Source: Bacillus fungorum (GTDB lineage Bacteria > Bacillota > Bacilli > Bacillales > Bacillaceae_G). Taken from it: 64,000 bases of DNA. The notes below the pieces were generated by a model, which was not told the DNA's origin, did not search any database, and was given only the letters and a program-made list of their open reading frames with translations. The stretch lies in contig NZ_NWUW01000008.1 of the NCBI RefSeq assembly GCF_002746455.1, forward strand, positions 1 through 64,000, written 5' to 3'. Of this stretch, positions 56,214 to 64,000 are shown one piece after another; the first letter of the stretch is position 1, and the number at the start of each line of letters is the position of its first letter. The position numbers and the translations under genes were made by a program.

Positions 56214-58331
56214 TTGTTTACAAAAGCACAAGAACTTTTAGCGTCTTATTTCGGTTATTCGTCATTCCGAAGGGGACAAGATGAAACAATTAAAAATGTA
56301 TTAGACGGGAAGGATACAGTCTGTATTATGCCAACGGGCGGTGGTAAGTCAATTTGTTATCAAATTCCCGCATTAGTATTCGAAGGAACGACGTTAGTTA
56401 TATCGCCTTTAATATCACTTATGAAAGACCAAGTAGATACATTAGTACAAAACGGTATTTCAGCTACTTATATTAATAGTTCTATTTCTATTGCAGAAGC
56501 GAATCAACGAATTCAATTAGCGAAACAAGGACATTATAAGTTACTTTATGTGGCGCCTGAGCGTCTTGATTCAATGGAGTTTGTTGATCAACTTATCGAT
56601 ATGAAAATCCCGATGATTGCAATTGATGAAGCACACTGTATTTCGCAGTGGGGACATGATTTCCGTCCGAGTTATTTACATATACATCGCATATTAGATT
56701 ATCTTCCAGAAAAGCCGCTCGTATTAGCATTAACTGCGACGGCAACACCACAAGTTCGTGAAGATATTTGCAACACGCTTGGAATTAATCAAGAAAATAC
56801 GATTATGACAACGTTTGAGCGCGAAAACTTATCATTTTCTGTTATTAAAGGACAAGATCGTAATGCATATTTAGCGGATTATATTCGTCAAAATCAAAAA
56901 GAATCTGGGATTATATATGCAGCTACTAGAAAAGTAGTTGATCAATTGTATGAGGATTTAATGAAAGCGGGAGTATCTGTATCAAAATACCATGCTGGTA
57001 TGAGTGATAACGATCGAAATGAGCAGCAAGAACTCTTTTTACGTGATGAAGTGAGTGTAATGGTAGCGACATCTGCATTCGGTATGGGGATTGATAAATC
57101 GAATATTCGTTACGTTATCCATTATCAACTGCCAAAAAATATGGAAAGTTATTACCAAGAAGCAGGACGTGCTGGCCGTGACGGATTAGATAGTGCATGT
57201 ATATTGCTATATTCTTCTCAAGACGTGCAAGTACAGCGCTTTTTAATTGATCAATCGACCGGAGAATCTCGTTTTTCAAATGAACTTGAAAAACTGCAAA
57301 ATATGACGGACTACTGTCATACAGAACAATGTTTACAATCATTTATTTTGCAATACTTTGGAGAAGAACCTAAAGAAGATTGTGGCCGCTGCGGTAATTG
57401 TACTGATGACCGAGAAAGTATCGATGTGACGAGAGAATCACAAATGGTTCTATCTTGTATGATTAGGACGAACCAACGATTCGGAAAACAAATGATTGCA
57501 CAAGTACTAACTGGATCTAAAAATAAGAAAGTCATTGAATTTAATTTTCATACTTTGCCAACATACGGACTTTTATCAAATCGTAGTGTAAAAGAAGTCA
57601 GTGAATTTATTGAGTTTCTCATTTCAGATGAGTTAATTGCAGTTGAACATGGTACGTATCCAACATTAAAAGTAACGGAAAAAGGGAAAGAAGTGTTACT
57701 AGGAAAAGAGAATGTTTTACGCAAAGAACGAGTAGAGACAAGACAAATAGTTCAAGATCATCCTTTATTTGAAGTACTTCGTGAAGTACGTAAAGAAATC
57801 GCGCAAGGAGAAGGTGTACCTCCATTCGTTATTTTCTCTGACCAAACGTTGAAAGATATGTGCGCAAAAATGCCGCAAAGTGACTCTGAACTTTTAACTG
57901 TGAAAGGGATTGGTGAACATAAACTTGTGAAGTATGGTTCTCACTTCTTACAAGCAGTTCAGCACTTTATTGAGGAAAACCCAAACTATGCTGAAACAGT
58001 TAAAACAGAAGTGGTTACAGAGCGGAAAAAGTCAGGGAAAGCTTCAGCAAATTCTCATTTAGAAACGTATGAAATGTATAAACAAGGCATTGATCTAGAT
58101 GAAATTGCGAAAGAACGTGGATTATCAAGACAAACGATTGAAAATCATTTAATTCGTTGTTTTGAAGATGGCATGGAAGTAGACTGGAACAGTTTTGTTC
58201 CTGCAGAATATGAACAACTGATTGAAACTGCTGTGAAAAATGCTGATGGTGGTTTGAAATCTATAAAGGAACAACTTCCGAATGAAGTGAGTTACTTTAT
58301 GATTCGTGCTTATTTACAAATTAGAAAGTAG
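56214..58331 (+). CDS. recQ: ATP-dependent DNA helicase RecQ
   Basis: 705 residues, TTG start behind AGGTGAC. Domains: superfamily-2 helicase (FRRGQDETI, MPTGGGKSICYQIP Walker A, IDEAHCISQWGHDFRPSY DEAH box, GRAGRDG motif VI), RQC zinc-binding domain with C..CGRCGNC, a winged helix, HRDC domain at roughly 510-590, and a C-terminal HTH-like tail (LDEIAKERGLSRQTIENHL). Unwinds DNA in RecF-type recombination and repair. Bacilli often have two RecQ-type proteins; this longer HRDC-containing form is the canonical type. Confidence 0.95.
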   Translation: MFTKAQELLASYFGYSSFRRGQDETIKNVLDGKDTVCIMPTGGGKSICYQIPALVFEGTTLVISPLISLMKDQVDTLVQNGISATYINSSISIAEANQRIQLAKQGHYKLLYVAPERLDSMEFVDQLIDMKIPMIAIDEAHCISQWGHDFRPSYLHIHRILDYLPEKPLVLALTATATPQVREDICNTLGINQENTIMTTFERENLSFSVIKGQDRNAYLADYIRQNQKESGIIYAATRKVVDQLYEDLMKAGVSVSKYHAGMSDNDRNEQQELFLRDEVSVMVATSAFGMGIDKSNIRYVIHYQLPKNMESYYQEAGRAGRDGLDSACILLYSSQDVQVQRFLIDQSTGESRFSNELEKLQNMTDYCHTEQCLQSFILQYFGEEPKEDCGRCGNCTDDRESIDVTRESQMVLSCMIRTNQRFGKQMIAQVLTGSKNKKVIEFNFHTLPTYGLLSNRSVKEVSEFIEFLISDELIAVEHGTYPTLKVTEKGKEVLLGKENVLRKERVETRQIVQDHPLFEVLREVRKEIAQGEGVPPFVIFSDQTLKDMCAKMPQSDSELLTVKGIGEHKLVKYGSHFLQAVQHFIEENPNYAETVKTEVVTERKKSGKASANSHLETYEMYKQGIDLDEIAKERGLSRQTIENHLIRCFEDGMEVDWNSFVPAEYEQLIETAVKNADGGLKSIKEQLPNEVSYFMIRAYLQIRK

Positions 58332-58356
58332 TGACATGTAAAGGGGATAGGGATTT

Positions 58357-58740
58357 ATGCATCACGTTTTTGTGTATGGCACGTTAAGAAAAGAGCAAAC
58401 GAATGCTCATTTTATGCAAGGTGCAATATGCATCGCAGACGGAGCGTGGACGTATGGCAAATTATTTGATACAAACGAAGGCTATCCGGCGATGATTTAT
58501 TCAAATGAAGAAAAGGTCTATGGTGAAGTTTATGAAGTAAATGATGAGATATTGCGTAAGTTAGATGAACTAGAAGAATATACAGGGAATGCGGAGACTG
58601 ATTTATATTATCGAATCAAGCAAACAGTATATGCTGCTGATAGGGAAATAGAGGCATATGTATATATTGCTCAAGATAAAAAGATGATATTGAAAGTGAT
58701 TGATTCTGGAGATTGGGTGGAGTATCAAAAAGAAAAATAA
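58357..58740 (+). CDS. Gamma-glutamylcyclotransferase-like (GGCT/AIG2 family) protein
   Basis: 127 residues. HHVFVYGTLRKEQTNAHFM has the YGTLR substrate-binding motif; YPAMIYSNEEKVYGEVYEV, LRKLDELEEY with the catalytic Glu (E in ELEEYTG). Family hydrolyses gamma-glutamyl or gamma-glutamylamine bonds to release pyroglutamate. 25 nt after recQ, probably co-transcribed. Confidence 0.88.
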   Translation: MHHVFVYGTLRKEQTNAHFMQGAICIADGAWTYGKLFDTNEGYPAMIYSNEEKVYGEVYEVNDEILRKLDELEEYTGNAETDLYYRIKQTVYAADREIEAYVYIAQDKKMILKVIDSGDWVEYQKEK

Positions 58741-58756
58741 GAGTAACTAAAGAGTA

Positions 58757-58787
58757 GATAGTGGAATAATCCATTATCTATTTTTTA
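58757..58787 (+). terminator. Terminator after the GGCT-like gene
   Basis: AGATAGTGGA / TCCATTATCT with TTTTTT tail. Confidence 0.8.
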
Positions 58788-58857
58788 TATTTAGACTTTT
58801 AAATTTCTTATTATTTTGATAAATTGTAAATATAGGGGAATAAAAGGGGGTTTTTTC

Positions 58858-58890
58858 ATGGGTGTCAGAAATTTAATTTCTCGCCTGTAG
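58858..58890 (+). CDS. 10-residue leader ORF before the methyltransferase
   Basis: AAAAGGGGG and a 7-nt spacer precede ATG GGT GTC, encoding MGVRNLISRL and a TAG. The methyltransferase start is 31 nt further on with its own GGAGGAG. Small ORFs with good ribosome binding sites before methyltransferases can be regulatory leader peptides; no competing RNA hairpins are evident here. Confidence 0.3.
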   Translation: MGVRNLISRL

Positions 58891-58921
58891 TAGAAAAATC
58901 TTTTGCAGGAGGAGAATAATA

Positions 58922-59665
58922 ATGAACGAATTAAATGTGAAGGAATTTTACCAAAAACAATTTGAACTGTCGAATTACGATATAAATACAGAAAGCTGGT
59001 TAGAGCAGGTTGCTAAAGAAGTTAAAGAACAAATTGGATATCCATTTCAGTCGATGTTAGAATTAGGAGCAGGAAATGGCGGTTTTGCAAGAGCGATGTC
59101 TAGGTTACAAGTGAAAATGACTACGGTTGAGCTTGTACCAGAGTTAGTTATGTTTGCAAAAGAACATTCTACTAGTGATATAGATATTCATTGCGCTGAT
59201 TTTTATAAAATTAACGTTGAAGAAAAGTTTGATGTCGTTACTTATTTGGACGGATTTGGTGTAGGAACGGATGAAGAACAATTATTTTTATTAAAACGCA
59301 TCCATAATTGGTTGAAAGATGATGGGTGTGCACTTATTGATATTTATCAACCTTTATATTGGGAAAAAGCAAATGGACAAGAAATGCCGATTGGCTCTGC
59401 AATGCGAAAGTATGAATATGATAGTGAAAATGCAAGAATGCTGGACCATTGGTGGGAAACGGATTCTTCAAATGATATTGTGACACAATCTTTACGTTGC
59501 TATACTATAGATGAGATTAGTAATTTATGTGCAGAGGCTCGTTTCAGTATAGTTGGGATTTTCCCAGGAGGAGCGTATGACTTTGAAGAGAGAAAATATA
59601 AAGAACAAGTATCATTAAATGAATGTTTATCATATCGTATAAAAGTAAAAAAGAGTAAGGATTAA
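58922..59665 (+). CDS. Class I SAM-dependent methyltransferase
   Basis: 247 residues. SAM motif MLELGAGNGGFARAMSRL, TTVELVPEL, FDVVTYLDGFGVGTDEEQLFLLKRI, and WLKDDGCALIDIYQP. Resembles small-molecule methyltransferases; substrate unknown. GCAGGAGGAG precedes the ATG. Unlike the methyltransferase at 17975, it lacks the N-terminal YDY motif; the two are not close paralogues. Confidence 0.85.
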   Translation: MNELNVKEFYQKQFELSNYDINTESWLEQVAKEVKEQIGYPFQSMLELGAGNGGFARAMSRLQVKMTTVELVPELVMFAKEHSTSDIDIHCADFYKINVEEKFDVVTYLDGFGVGTDEEQLFLLKRIHNWLKDDGCALIDIYQPLYWEKANGQEMPIGSAMRKYEYDSENARMLDHWWETDSSNDIVTQSLRCYTIDEISNLCAEARFSIVGIFPGGAYDFEERKYKEQVSLNECLSYRIKVKKSKD

Positions 59666-59684
59666 CTCCTTACTCTTTTTTTGC
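59651..59684 (+). terminator. Terminator of the methyltransferase
   Basis: AAGAGTAAGGA / TCCTTACTCTT with seven T, starting within the last codons. Confidence 0.88.
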
Positions 59685-59718
59685 TATTATAGTGTGAATA
59701 ATTGACTGTTTTTCGTGT

Positions 59719-60552
59719 TCATTGTCGTTCTTTTTTTATTCTTATGGATCTCAGTATGATCCCAATTCCAAGAAATAAAACAGTAGCAACGACTCCGCTA
59801 ATAGGGTTTAACCAAAAATCACTGCTGTTGGTAAGTGTAATAATCCCTGTTATTGTAACTAAAACAGTAGGAACGGCGTCTTCAATTGCATGCATGATTA
59901 CGCATGGCCATAATGACTTTGTAAGTCTATATATTTCAACATACATAATAGACCAAGAAACCATAAGTATACAGCCTAATAAAAGCATATTTAACCTTGA
60001 AATAGATTCAAAATATTCATTTGGTAAAAAGACTAAATAATAAGCGGCATGCCAAAGAGCCCAAACTAAACCAGAAATAATATAAATAAACCAATCGTTT
60101 AACTTTAGTTCAATCAGCTTTGGAGTTAAATAACCGCGCCAAGAAAACTCTTCAAAAATATTTTTAATAAAGTTACCAATAGTAGACATGAATATGAGTG
60201 AAAATAATGAGGGCATTTCAAAACTGGTTATGTTAGCTACTCCAAAAATAAGTGCTATGCTTATCGTTATTAATATAACGAATGGATAAATTAGTAATGC
60301 AACGAAATACCATTTAAAGTTTGCCTTCAAATTTAGTTTGATCCCAAAATCATTCCAATCTCGACCAATAATTCTAAGTAAAATACTTGCGAGAAAGGGT
60401 AATATTAGCCATAATCCCATACCTAAAGAGTTTCCGTCAGGCTGATCCGTTAGGAAAGAATCTAGAAATACCCCAATCCAACCACTTGCCAACACAATTA
60501 ACACAAAAATAAGTAAGTGTAACTTTAGAGGCTTTCTTTTGGTGGTAGTCAT
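59719..60552 (-). CDS. CPBP-family intramembrane metalloprotease
   Basis: 277 residues, about eight membrane segments. CPBP/Abi motifs: EEFSWRGYL (EExxxR), WALWHAAYYL (FxxxH type) and CVIMHAIEDAV. Relatives include eukaryotic Rce1 CAAX proteases and bacterial proteins for bacteriocin self-immunity. Role unknown; no bacteriocin genes nearby. Monocistronic, convergent with the methyltransferase. Confidence 0.88.
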   Translation of the reverse strand: MTTTKRKPLKLHLLIFVLIVLASGWIGVFLDSFLTDQPDGNSLGMGLWLILPFLASILLRIIGRDWNDFGIKLNLKANFKWYFVALLIYPFVILITISIALIFGVANITSFEMPSLFSLIFMSTIGNFIKNIFEEFSWRGYLTPKLIELKLNDWFIYIISGLVWALWHAAYYLVFLPNEYFESISRLNMLLLGCILMVSWSIMYVEIYRLTKSLWPCVIMHAIEDAVPTVLVTITGIITLTNSSDFWLNPISGVVATVLFLGIGIILRSIRIKKERQ

Positions 60553-60905
60553 TTTTAATAGACTCCTTTACTTTTGTTTTTGAATTTTGTAACCTTGGTT
60601 AATTTACAAATGAAATAATAGACAACTAGAAAAGCAGTTGGAGTGTATGTACGGGAAACAAAGTTAGATAGTGTAAAGTTCTTTTAATCGTATCTATTGA
60701 ATGAATCACTTAATTATATGTGTAGTTGTATAATTTAGATGTTATATATTCTTATCATGTAAAAATATCATTTGAATTTTAATATTAGAAAGGTGAAAAG
60801 TAAGTTTTTTCAGAAAAAAAAATTAAATCCTTGACTTTATAAATGGATTTTTAATACAATTATATTTCGACTGAAAAATTAGAACGGACAGGAGGGAATC
60901 ATCAA
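60553..60905. other. 353-nt divergent promoter region
   Basis: No ORF. Holds the promoter for the HelD gene (60831-60860) and, on the other strand, presumably that of the CPBP gene. Confidence 0.6.
60831..60860 (+). promoter_or_regulatory. Sigma-A promoter of helD
   Basis: TTGACT, 18 nt, TACAAT, 46 nt before the ATG. Confidence 0.65.
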
Positions 60906-62975
60906 ATGAACAGCATTTTTGAAGAAGAGTTACAAAAAATGAAAGATACATTACGTACGATGGATGATCAATTAGAACAGCTTGAAAAAATTCCAGTTTA
61001 TTATGGCGATGATTTTAAAGAGCAAATTCTTGAAAGTATGAGGGAGTCTAATAGACAAAACTTACGTATTGGTGTACAAGAGCCGTACTTTGGAAGATTA
61101 GATTTTCAGGAGGATGGCAAGGAAGACATTATGCCTATTTATATCGGTAAAGTAGGTGTTTCAGATAAAGATACGATGAAACCAATTGTAATTGATTGGC
61201 GGGCATCTGTCGCAAGTATGTTTTATTCATTTACGGGTGGTGATGAATTAGCGTTTTATCAATCGCCAGACGGATTAGTAGAGGGTGATGTTTATTTAAA
61301 GCGAAACATCTCCATTCGAAAAAGAGAACTAGAACGTGTTGTTGATACATATGTAAAAGGAAATGAAGATGTCTCGCATGCCGATGATTTTCTTCTATAT
61401 CGATTAGGTGAGAATAAAGATAATAAACTAAAGGATATTGTTTCGACGATACAATCGGAGCAAAATGATATTATTCGTGCGGAAAGAAACTTACCATTAC
61501 TTATTCAAGGGGTTGCGGGAAGCGGAAAAACAACGATCGCTTTACATCGTCTTGCTTTTTTAATTTATGAATATCGTGAGCAATTAGAAGCTGAGAGAAT
61601 GATTGTTTTCGCTCCGAATAGTCTGTTTTTAGACTATATTTCGAGTGTACTTCCTGAATTAGGTGTAGGGAATATTAGTCAAACAACATTTCCAGATTGG
61701 GCATTACGTACGTTAGATGATTCGGTGAAACTGAAGCAGACAGAAGAAAAGTTGAAAGAAGCATTTTCTATTAATCGTGATGAAGAAAAGGTTATGCTCG
61801 GTAAATTGAAAGGTACGCTAGAATTTAAGGCATTTATTGAAGAGAGAATGATACAATTTGAAAATGAGTTAGTGCCAACAAAAGATTTTGAAGCATGGGA
61901 TAAGGCAGTTATTCCGTTAGAAGATATTAAAAAATGGATGCAAGTGGAGTATAAACATTATCCATTAAAGAAAAGAAGAGAACGTCTAGTCGGCCGAATG
62001 AAGCGCTGGATTGAAATTGAACTGAAAAAGTATGGAGAAACAAACGAGAAGAAATTATTAAAAAAAGAAGCGACAAAGAGATTGAACACTTATATGAAGT
62101 TTTGGCCGAAAATGAGCTCACTTTCACTATATAGTTCAATATTGAAAAGTAAAGAAATACTTGAAGTATTGCCTGAAGAACTTGTGAAAGAAACTGAAAA
62201 GAGTTGTCGTAAAAAAGAAGTGTATGTAGAAGATTTACCAGCTTTAATTTACATACATCACCGAATAACAGGTATTGAAATCGGACAGAAATTCCATCAC
62301 GTCGTTATTGATGAAGCGCAAGATTTCTCGCCATTTCAAGTTTATGTATTAAAAGAAATTACACTAGGTAATTCTTTCACTATATTAGGTGATTTATCTC
62401 AAGCAATTTATGATTATCAAGGGATTGAAGATTGGAGTGCTTTTAAGGAAGTATTCCAAGAAACAGGTTATTATGAACTGACGAGAAGTTATCGCTCTAC
62501 AAAAGAAATTATAGAATTTGCGAACGAAATAATTAAAAATGCAGAGATTCCAGTTGGGCTTGCAACGCCAGTTTTCCGTAGCGGGGAAGAAGTGAAAGTG
62601 ATTCAAACAGAAGATCAATTCACTGAAATTATGAAGACTTTACAGCATCTACAAAATGAAGATGTGAAAACAATTGCGGTAATCGGAAGAACAGACGGTG
62701 AATGCCGCGATATATATGAGAAATTAACAAATGCAGGATTGGCTGTAAACGTCATTGAAGCAGATCAAAGTAAATATGAAGGCGGTATTTCAGTAGTACC
62801 TGTATACTTGGCGAAAGGGCTAGAATTTGATGCTGTTCTACTGATTGATGTTGATGCAGAACATTATAAAAATACGAAACATGATGCGAAGTTACTGTAT
62901 GTCGGATGTACAAGGTCACTTCATGATTTATGGATTTTCCATAGTGGTGAAGCATCTCCGCTAATTAAGAAATAA
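60906..62975 (+). CDS. helD: HelD-like UvrD-family helicase/RNA polymerase recycling factor
   Basis: 689 residues. N-terminal coiled coil (EEELQKMKDTLRTMDDQLEQLEK) that in HelD enters the RNA polymerase secondary channel. Superfamily-1 motor: GVAGSGKTTIALHRLAFL Walker A near residue 202, VVIDEAQDFSPFQ Walker B, LGDLSQAIYDYQG, LTRSYRS, and AKGLEFDAVLL motif near the end. HelD frees stalled RNA polymerase from DNA after termination. Shorter than B. subtilis HelD (about 770), so it may be a paralogue with a smaller arm domain. GACAGGAGGG precedes the ATG. Confidence 0.88.
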   Translation: MNSIFEEELQKMKDTLRTMDDQLEQLEKIPVYYGDDFKEQILESMRESNRQNLRIGVQEPYFGRLDFQEDGKEDIMPIYIGKVGVSDKDTMKPIVIDWRASVASMFYSFTGGDELAFYQSPDGLVEGDVYLKRNISIRKRELERVVDTYVKGNEDVSHADDFLLYRLGENKDNKLKDIVSTIQSEQNDIIRAERNLPLLIQGVAGSGKTTIALHRLAFLIYEYREQLEAERMIVFAPNSLFLDYISSVLPELGVGNISQTTFPDWALRTLDDSVKLKQTEEKLKEAFSINRDEEKVMLGKLKGTLEFKAFIEERMIQFENELVPTKDFEAWDKAVIPLEDIKKWMQVEYKHYPLKKRRERLVGRMKRWIEIELKKYGETNEKKLLKKEATKRLNTYMKFWPKMSSLSLYSSILKSKEILEVLPEELVKETEKSCRKKEVYVEDLPALIYIHHRITGIEIGQKFHHVVIDEAQDFSPFQVYVLKEITLGNSFTILGDLSQAIYDYQGIEDWSAFKEVFQETGYYELTRSYRSTKEIIEFANEIIKNAEIPVGLATPVFRSGEEVKVIQTEDQFTEIMKTLQHLQNEDVKTIAVIGRTDGECRDIYEKLTNAGLAVNVIEADQSKYEGGISVVPVYLAKGLEFDAVLLIDVDAEHYKNTKHDAKLLYVGCTRSLHDLWIFHSGEASPLIKK

Positions 62976-62980
62976 AAATT

Positions 62981-63024
62981 CAAGAGGCTTTTCTAGTAAC
63001 AAAAAGAAGAACCTCTTGTTTTTC
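62981..63024 (+). terminator. Terminator of helD
   Basis: CAAGAGG / CCTCTTG outer stem with inner TTTCT/AGAAG pairing and T-run. Confidence 0.7.
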
Positions 63025-63052
63025 TATATAAAGACATGGAGAGAAAATAACT

Positions 63053-63385
63053 ATGATAACAAAAGTAATAACAAAAAGAAATTGGGAAATCGCAAAGATA
63101 GATGGAGAAATTAATGAAGCTTCACTAAAAGAAGAGGGATTTATTCATTGCTCATTTTTAGAGCAAGCGTTAAAAGTTGCTGAGAAACATTTTAGTCATG
63201 AAGAAGATGTTTTATTACTAACAATTGATCCATCCTTAATAAAAGCAAAAATAAAACATGAACTTGCTTCTAACGGTCAAGAATATCCGCATGTATATGG
63301 AGTAATTCATATTGAGGAAATTGTAGATATTACCCCATTTACTAAAGAAAATGGAAAATTTATATTACAAGAGGTGCAAAATTAA
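63053..63385 (+). CDS. DUF952 protein
   Basis: 110 residues. EEGFIHCSFLEQALKVAEKHF with the conserved FIHCS, VLLLTIDPSLIKAKIKHE and EYPHVYGVIHIEEIVDI matching DUF952 (conserved F-x-H-x-Y-G-x-I). Distant ADP-ribosyltransferase-like fold has been proposed for such families, but no function is established. GGAGAG precedes the ATG. Confidence 0.8.
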   Translation: MITKVITKRNWEIAKIDGEINEASLKEEGFIHCSFLEQALKVAEKHFSHEEDVLLLTIDPSLIKAKIKHELASNGQEYPHVYGVIHIEEIVDITPFTKENGKFILQEVQN

Positions 63386-63413
63386 GATTGTACTAGGCAT
63401 TTAAATTAGCTAG

Positions 63414-63445
63414 AAAAGCACAAATTATATAGTTTGTGCTTTTTA
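63414..63445 (+). terminator. Terminator of the DUF952 gene
   Basis: AAAAGCACAAA / TTTGTGCTTTT with T tail. Confidence 0.85.
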
Positions 63446-63487
63446 ATTGTCTATTTTTTGTAAATACTCATTGTTTTTATCACACTA

Positions 63488-63536
63488 ATACTGTACGATA
63501 CATAGTATAAAACATATACTGTATGACATATAGTAA
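63488..63536. promoter_or_regulatory. Two PadR-type operator palindromes
   Basis: ATACT-N11-AGTAT (63488-63508) and ATACT-N11-AGTAA (63516-63536), 28 nt centre to centre, directly before the PadR gene. ATACT-N10/11-AGTAT is the form of known PadR/LmrR operators, so autorepression is likely. Confidence 0.65.
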
Positions 63537-63558
63537 TGAAAATGAGGTGAGTGAGTGA

Positions 63559-63906
63559 ATGGATGCTTTATTAAATTCGTTAATTACTGAACTAAGAAGA
63601 GGTACATTAACATTAGCGGTTTTAAGCCAATTAAGAACGCCGCAGTATGGATATTCACTTGTCCAATTATTGGAGCAATCAGGGATTACAATTGATCAAA
63701 GTACTTTATATCCACTACTTCGCCGATTAGAAAAGCAGGAGCTAGTGACGAGTAGTTGGGATAAAACGGAGAGTAGACCTCGTAAGTATTACGTTTTAAG
63801 TGAATATGGATTAGAGATATTTTTACAGTTAAAAAAGGAATGGATAAAGGATTCGAAAGAACTTTATAACTTATTAAAGGAGGAGGACAAGAATGAATTT
63901 AATTGA
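63559..63906 (+). CDS. PadR family transcriptional regulator
   Basis: 115 residues. Winged HTH: ELRRGTLTLAVLSQLRTPQYGYSLVQLLEQSG, STLYPLLRRLEKQELVTSSW and RKYYVLSEYGLEIF (in pieces), followed by a dimerisation helix. Overlaps the next gene by 14 nt. PadR regulators of this short type usually control the adjacent membrane gene. Two palindromes lie upstream. Confidence 0.92.
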   Translation: MDALLNSLITELRRGTLTLAVLSQLRTPQYGYSLVQLLEQSGITIDQSTLYPLLRRLEKQELVTSSWDKTESRPRKYYVLSEYGLEIFLQLKKEWIKDSKELYNLLKEEDKNEFN

Positions 63907-64000
63907 TATTTATGTCGAGGAAGTAGCGAAGAGATTACCTGAAAAAAATCGTGAAGATATTATTCTGGAACTACGGTCAACAATCGAAGATATGTTACCT
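63893..64000 (+). CDS. PadR-coupled membrane-associated protein (HAAS/permease-prefix-like), partial
   Basis: 36 codons are in the window: MNLIDIYVEEVAKRLPEKNR then EDIILELRSTIEDMLP. This matches the helical HAAS/permease-prefix domain often found at the start of integral membrane proteins paired with PadR regulators. AAAGGAGGAGG precedes the ATG. The rest lies beyond the window. Confidence 0.7.
   Translation, partial: MNLIDIYVEEVAKRLPEKNREDIILELRSTIEDMLP

Noticed and set aside
59702..60040. 112-codon plus-strand ORF opposite the CPBP protease
   Set aside because: Antisense shadow; the minus-strand protein has clear EExxxR and His motifs.
1..64000. CRISPR arrays, tRNA or rRNA genes, complete prophage
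   Set aside because: No regularly spaced direct repeats, no tRNA-like cloverleaf or rRNA sequence and no phage structural genes were recognised by eye; a tool-based scan was not possible.

Overview
The window is chromosomal DNA of a low-GC, endospore-forming Firmicute, almost certainly a member of the Bacillus cereus group. The reasons are strongly AT-rich codon use, GGAGG-type ribosome binding sites, CotX and SPOCS-type spore-surface genes, a close relative of the B. cereus blasticidin-S deaminase Bsr, a ykfB-ykfC-oppA murein-peptide cluster, a secreted AA10 chitin-active protein, and a hydroxyproline/proline-racemase cluster with a sigma-54 activator. No rRNA, tRNA or CRISPR array was seen.

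Layout. 1-130: the tail of an IS21-family element (IstB C-terminus). 0.8-5.1 kb: spore-surface block with two SPOCS-type proteins and a duplicated CotX unit that carries candidate sigma-K promoters. 5.5-13.9 kb: DegV, a divergent Lrp regulator/amino-acid permease pair, an M3 peptidase - TagA-like transferase - fused MTA/SAH nucleosidase-HAD run, an alpha/beta hydrolase and a YbaK-type protein. 14-20 kb: a two-component system with a divergent secreted protein, a PepX remnant, a methyltransferase and decayed DNA. 20-30 kb: Bsr-like deaminase, ankyrin + DJ-1 pair, DivIC-like protein, the ykfB-ykfC-oppA operon, GNAT, an orphan dltD, DedA. 30.3-32.1 kb: a DUF1836 regulator and a divergent membrane protein/YxcD pair, whose promoters share the same palindrome.

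32.4-34.4 kb is the most unusual unit: two very AT-rich, translationally coupled genes. The first appears to fuse a PD-(D/E)XK nuclease domain to a ubiquitin-like domain. The second is an HELGH zinc-peptidase-like protein. They lie between terminators and look like an inserted two-gene conflict or defence cassette.

34.5-45.4 kb is a complete-looking hydroxyproline catabolic cluster. It has two divergent operons, each with a recognisable -24/-12 (sigma-54) promoter, around a PAS-AAA-Fis activator. An epimerase would convert L- to D-hydroxyproline, a multi-subunit flavin/iron-sulfur dehydrogenase would oxidise it, a DapA-family deaminase and an aldehyde dehydrogenase would give 2-oxoglutarate, and an AGCS symporter may import substrate. 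The operon also encodes a proline-racemase paralogue lacking both catalytic cysteines.

45.5-64 kb is mixed: AhpD-like protein, an RsgA zinc-domain fragment, GNAT, AA10 protein, manganese pyrophosphatase, a second M3 peptidase, an HELFH-protein/DUF6884 pair, a 12-cysteine mini-protein, several small unknowns, a gene-poor kilobase with three strong hairpins, RecQ, a gamma-glutamylcyclotransferase-like protein, a methyltransferase with a short leader ORF, a CPBP protease, a HelD-type helicase, a DUF952 protein and a PadR regulator whose partner gene runs off the end. All functions are read from sequence and memory of families; no database search was run.
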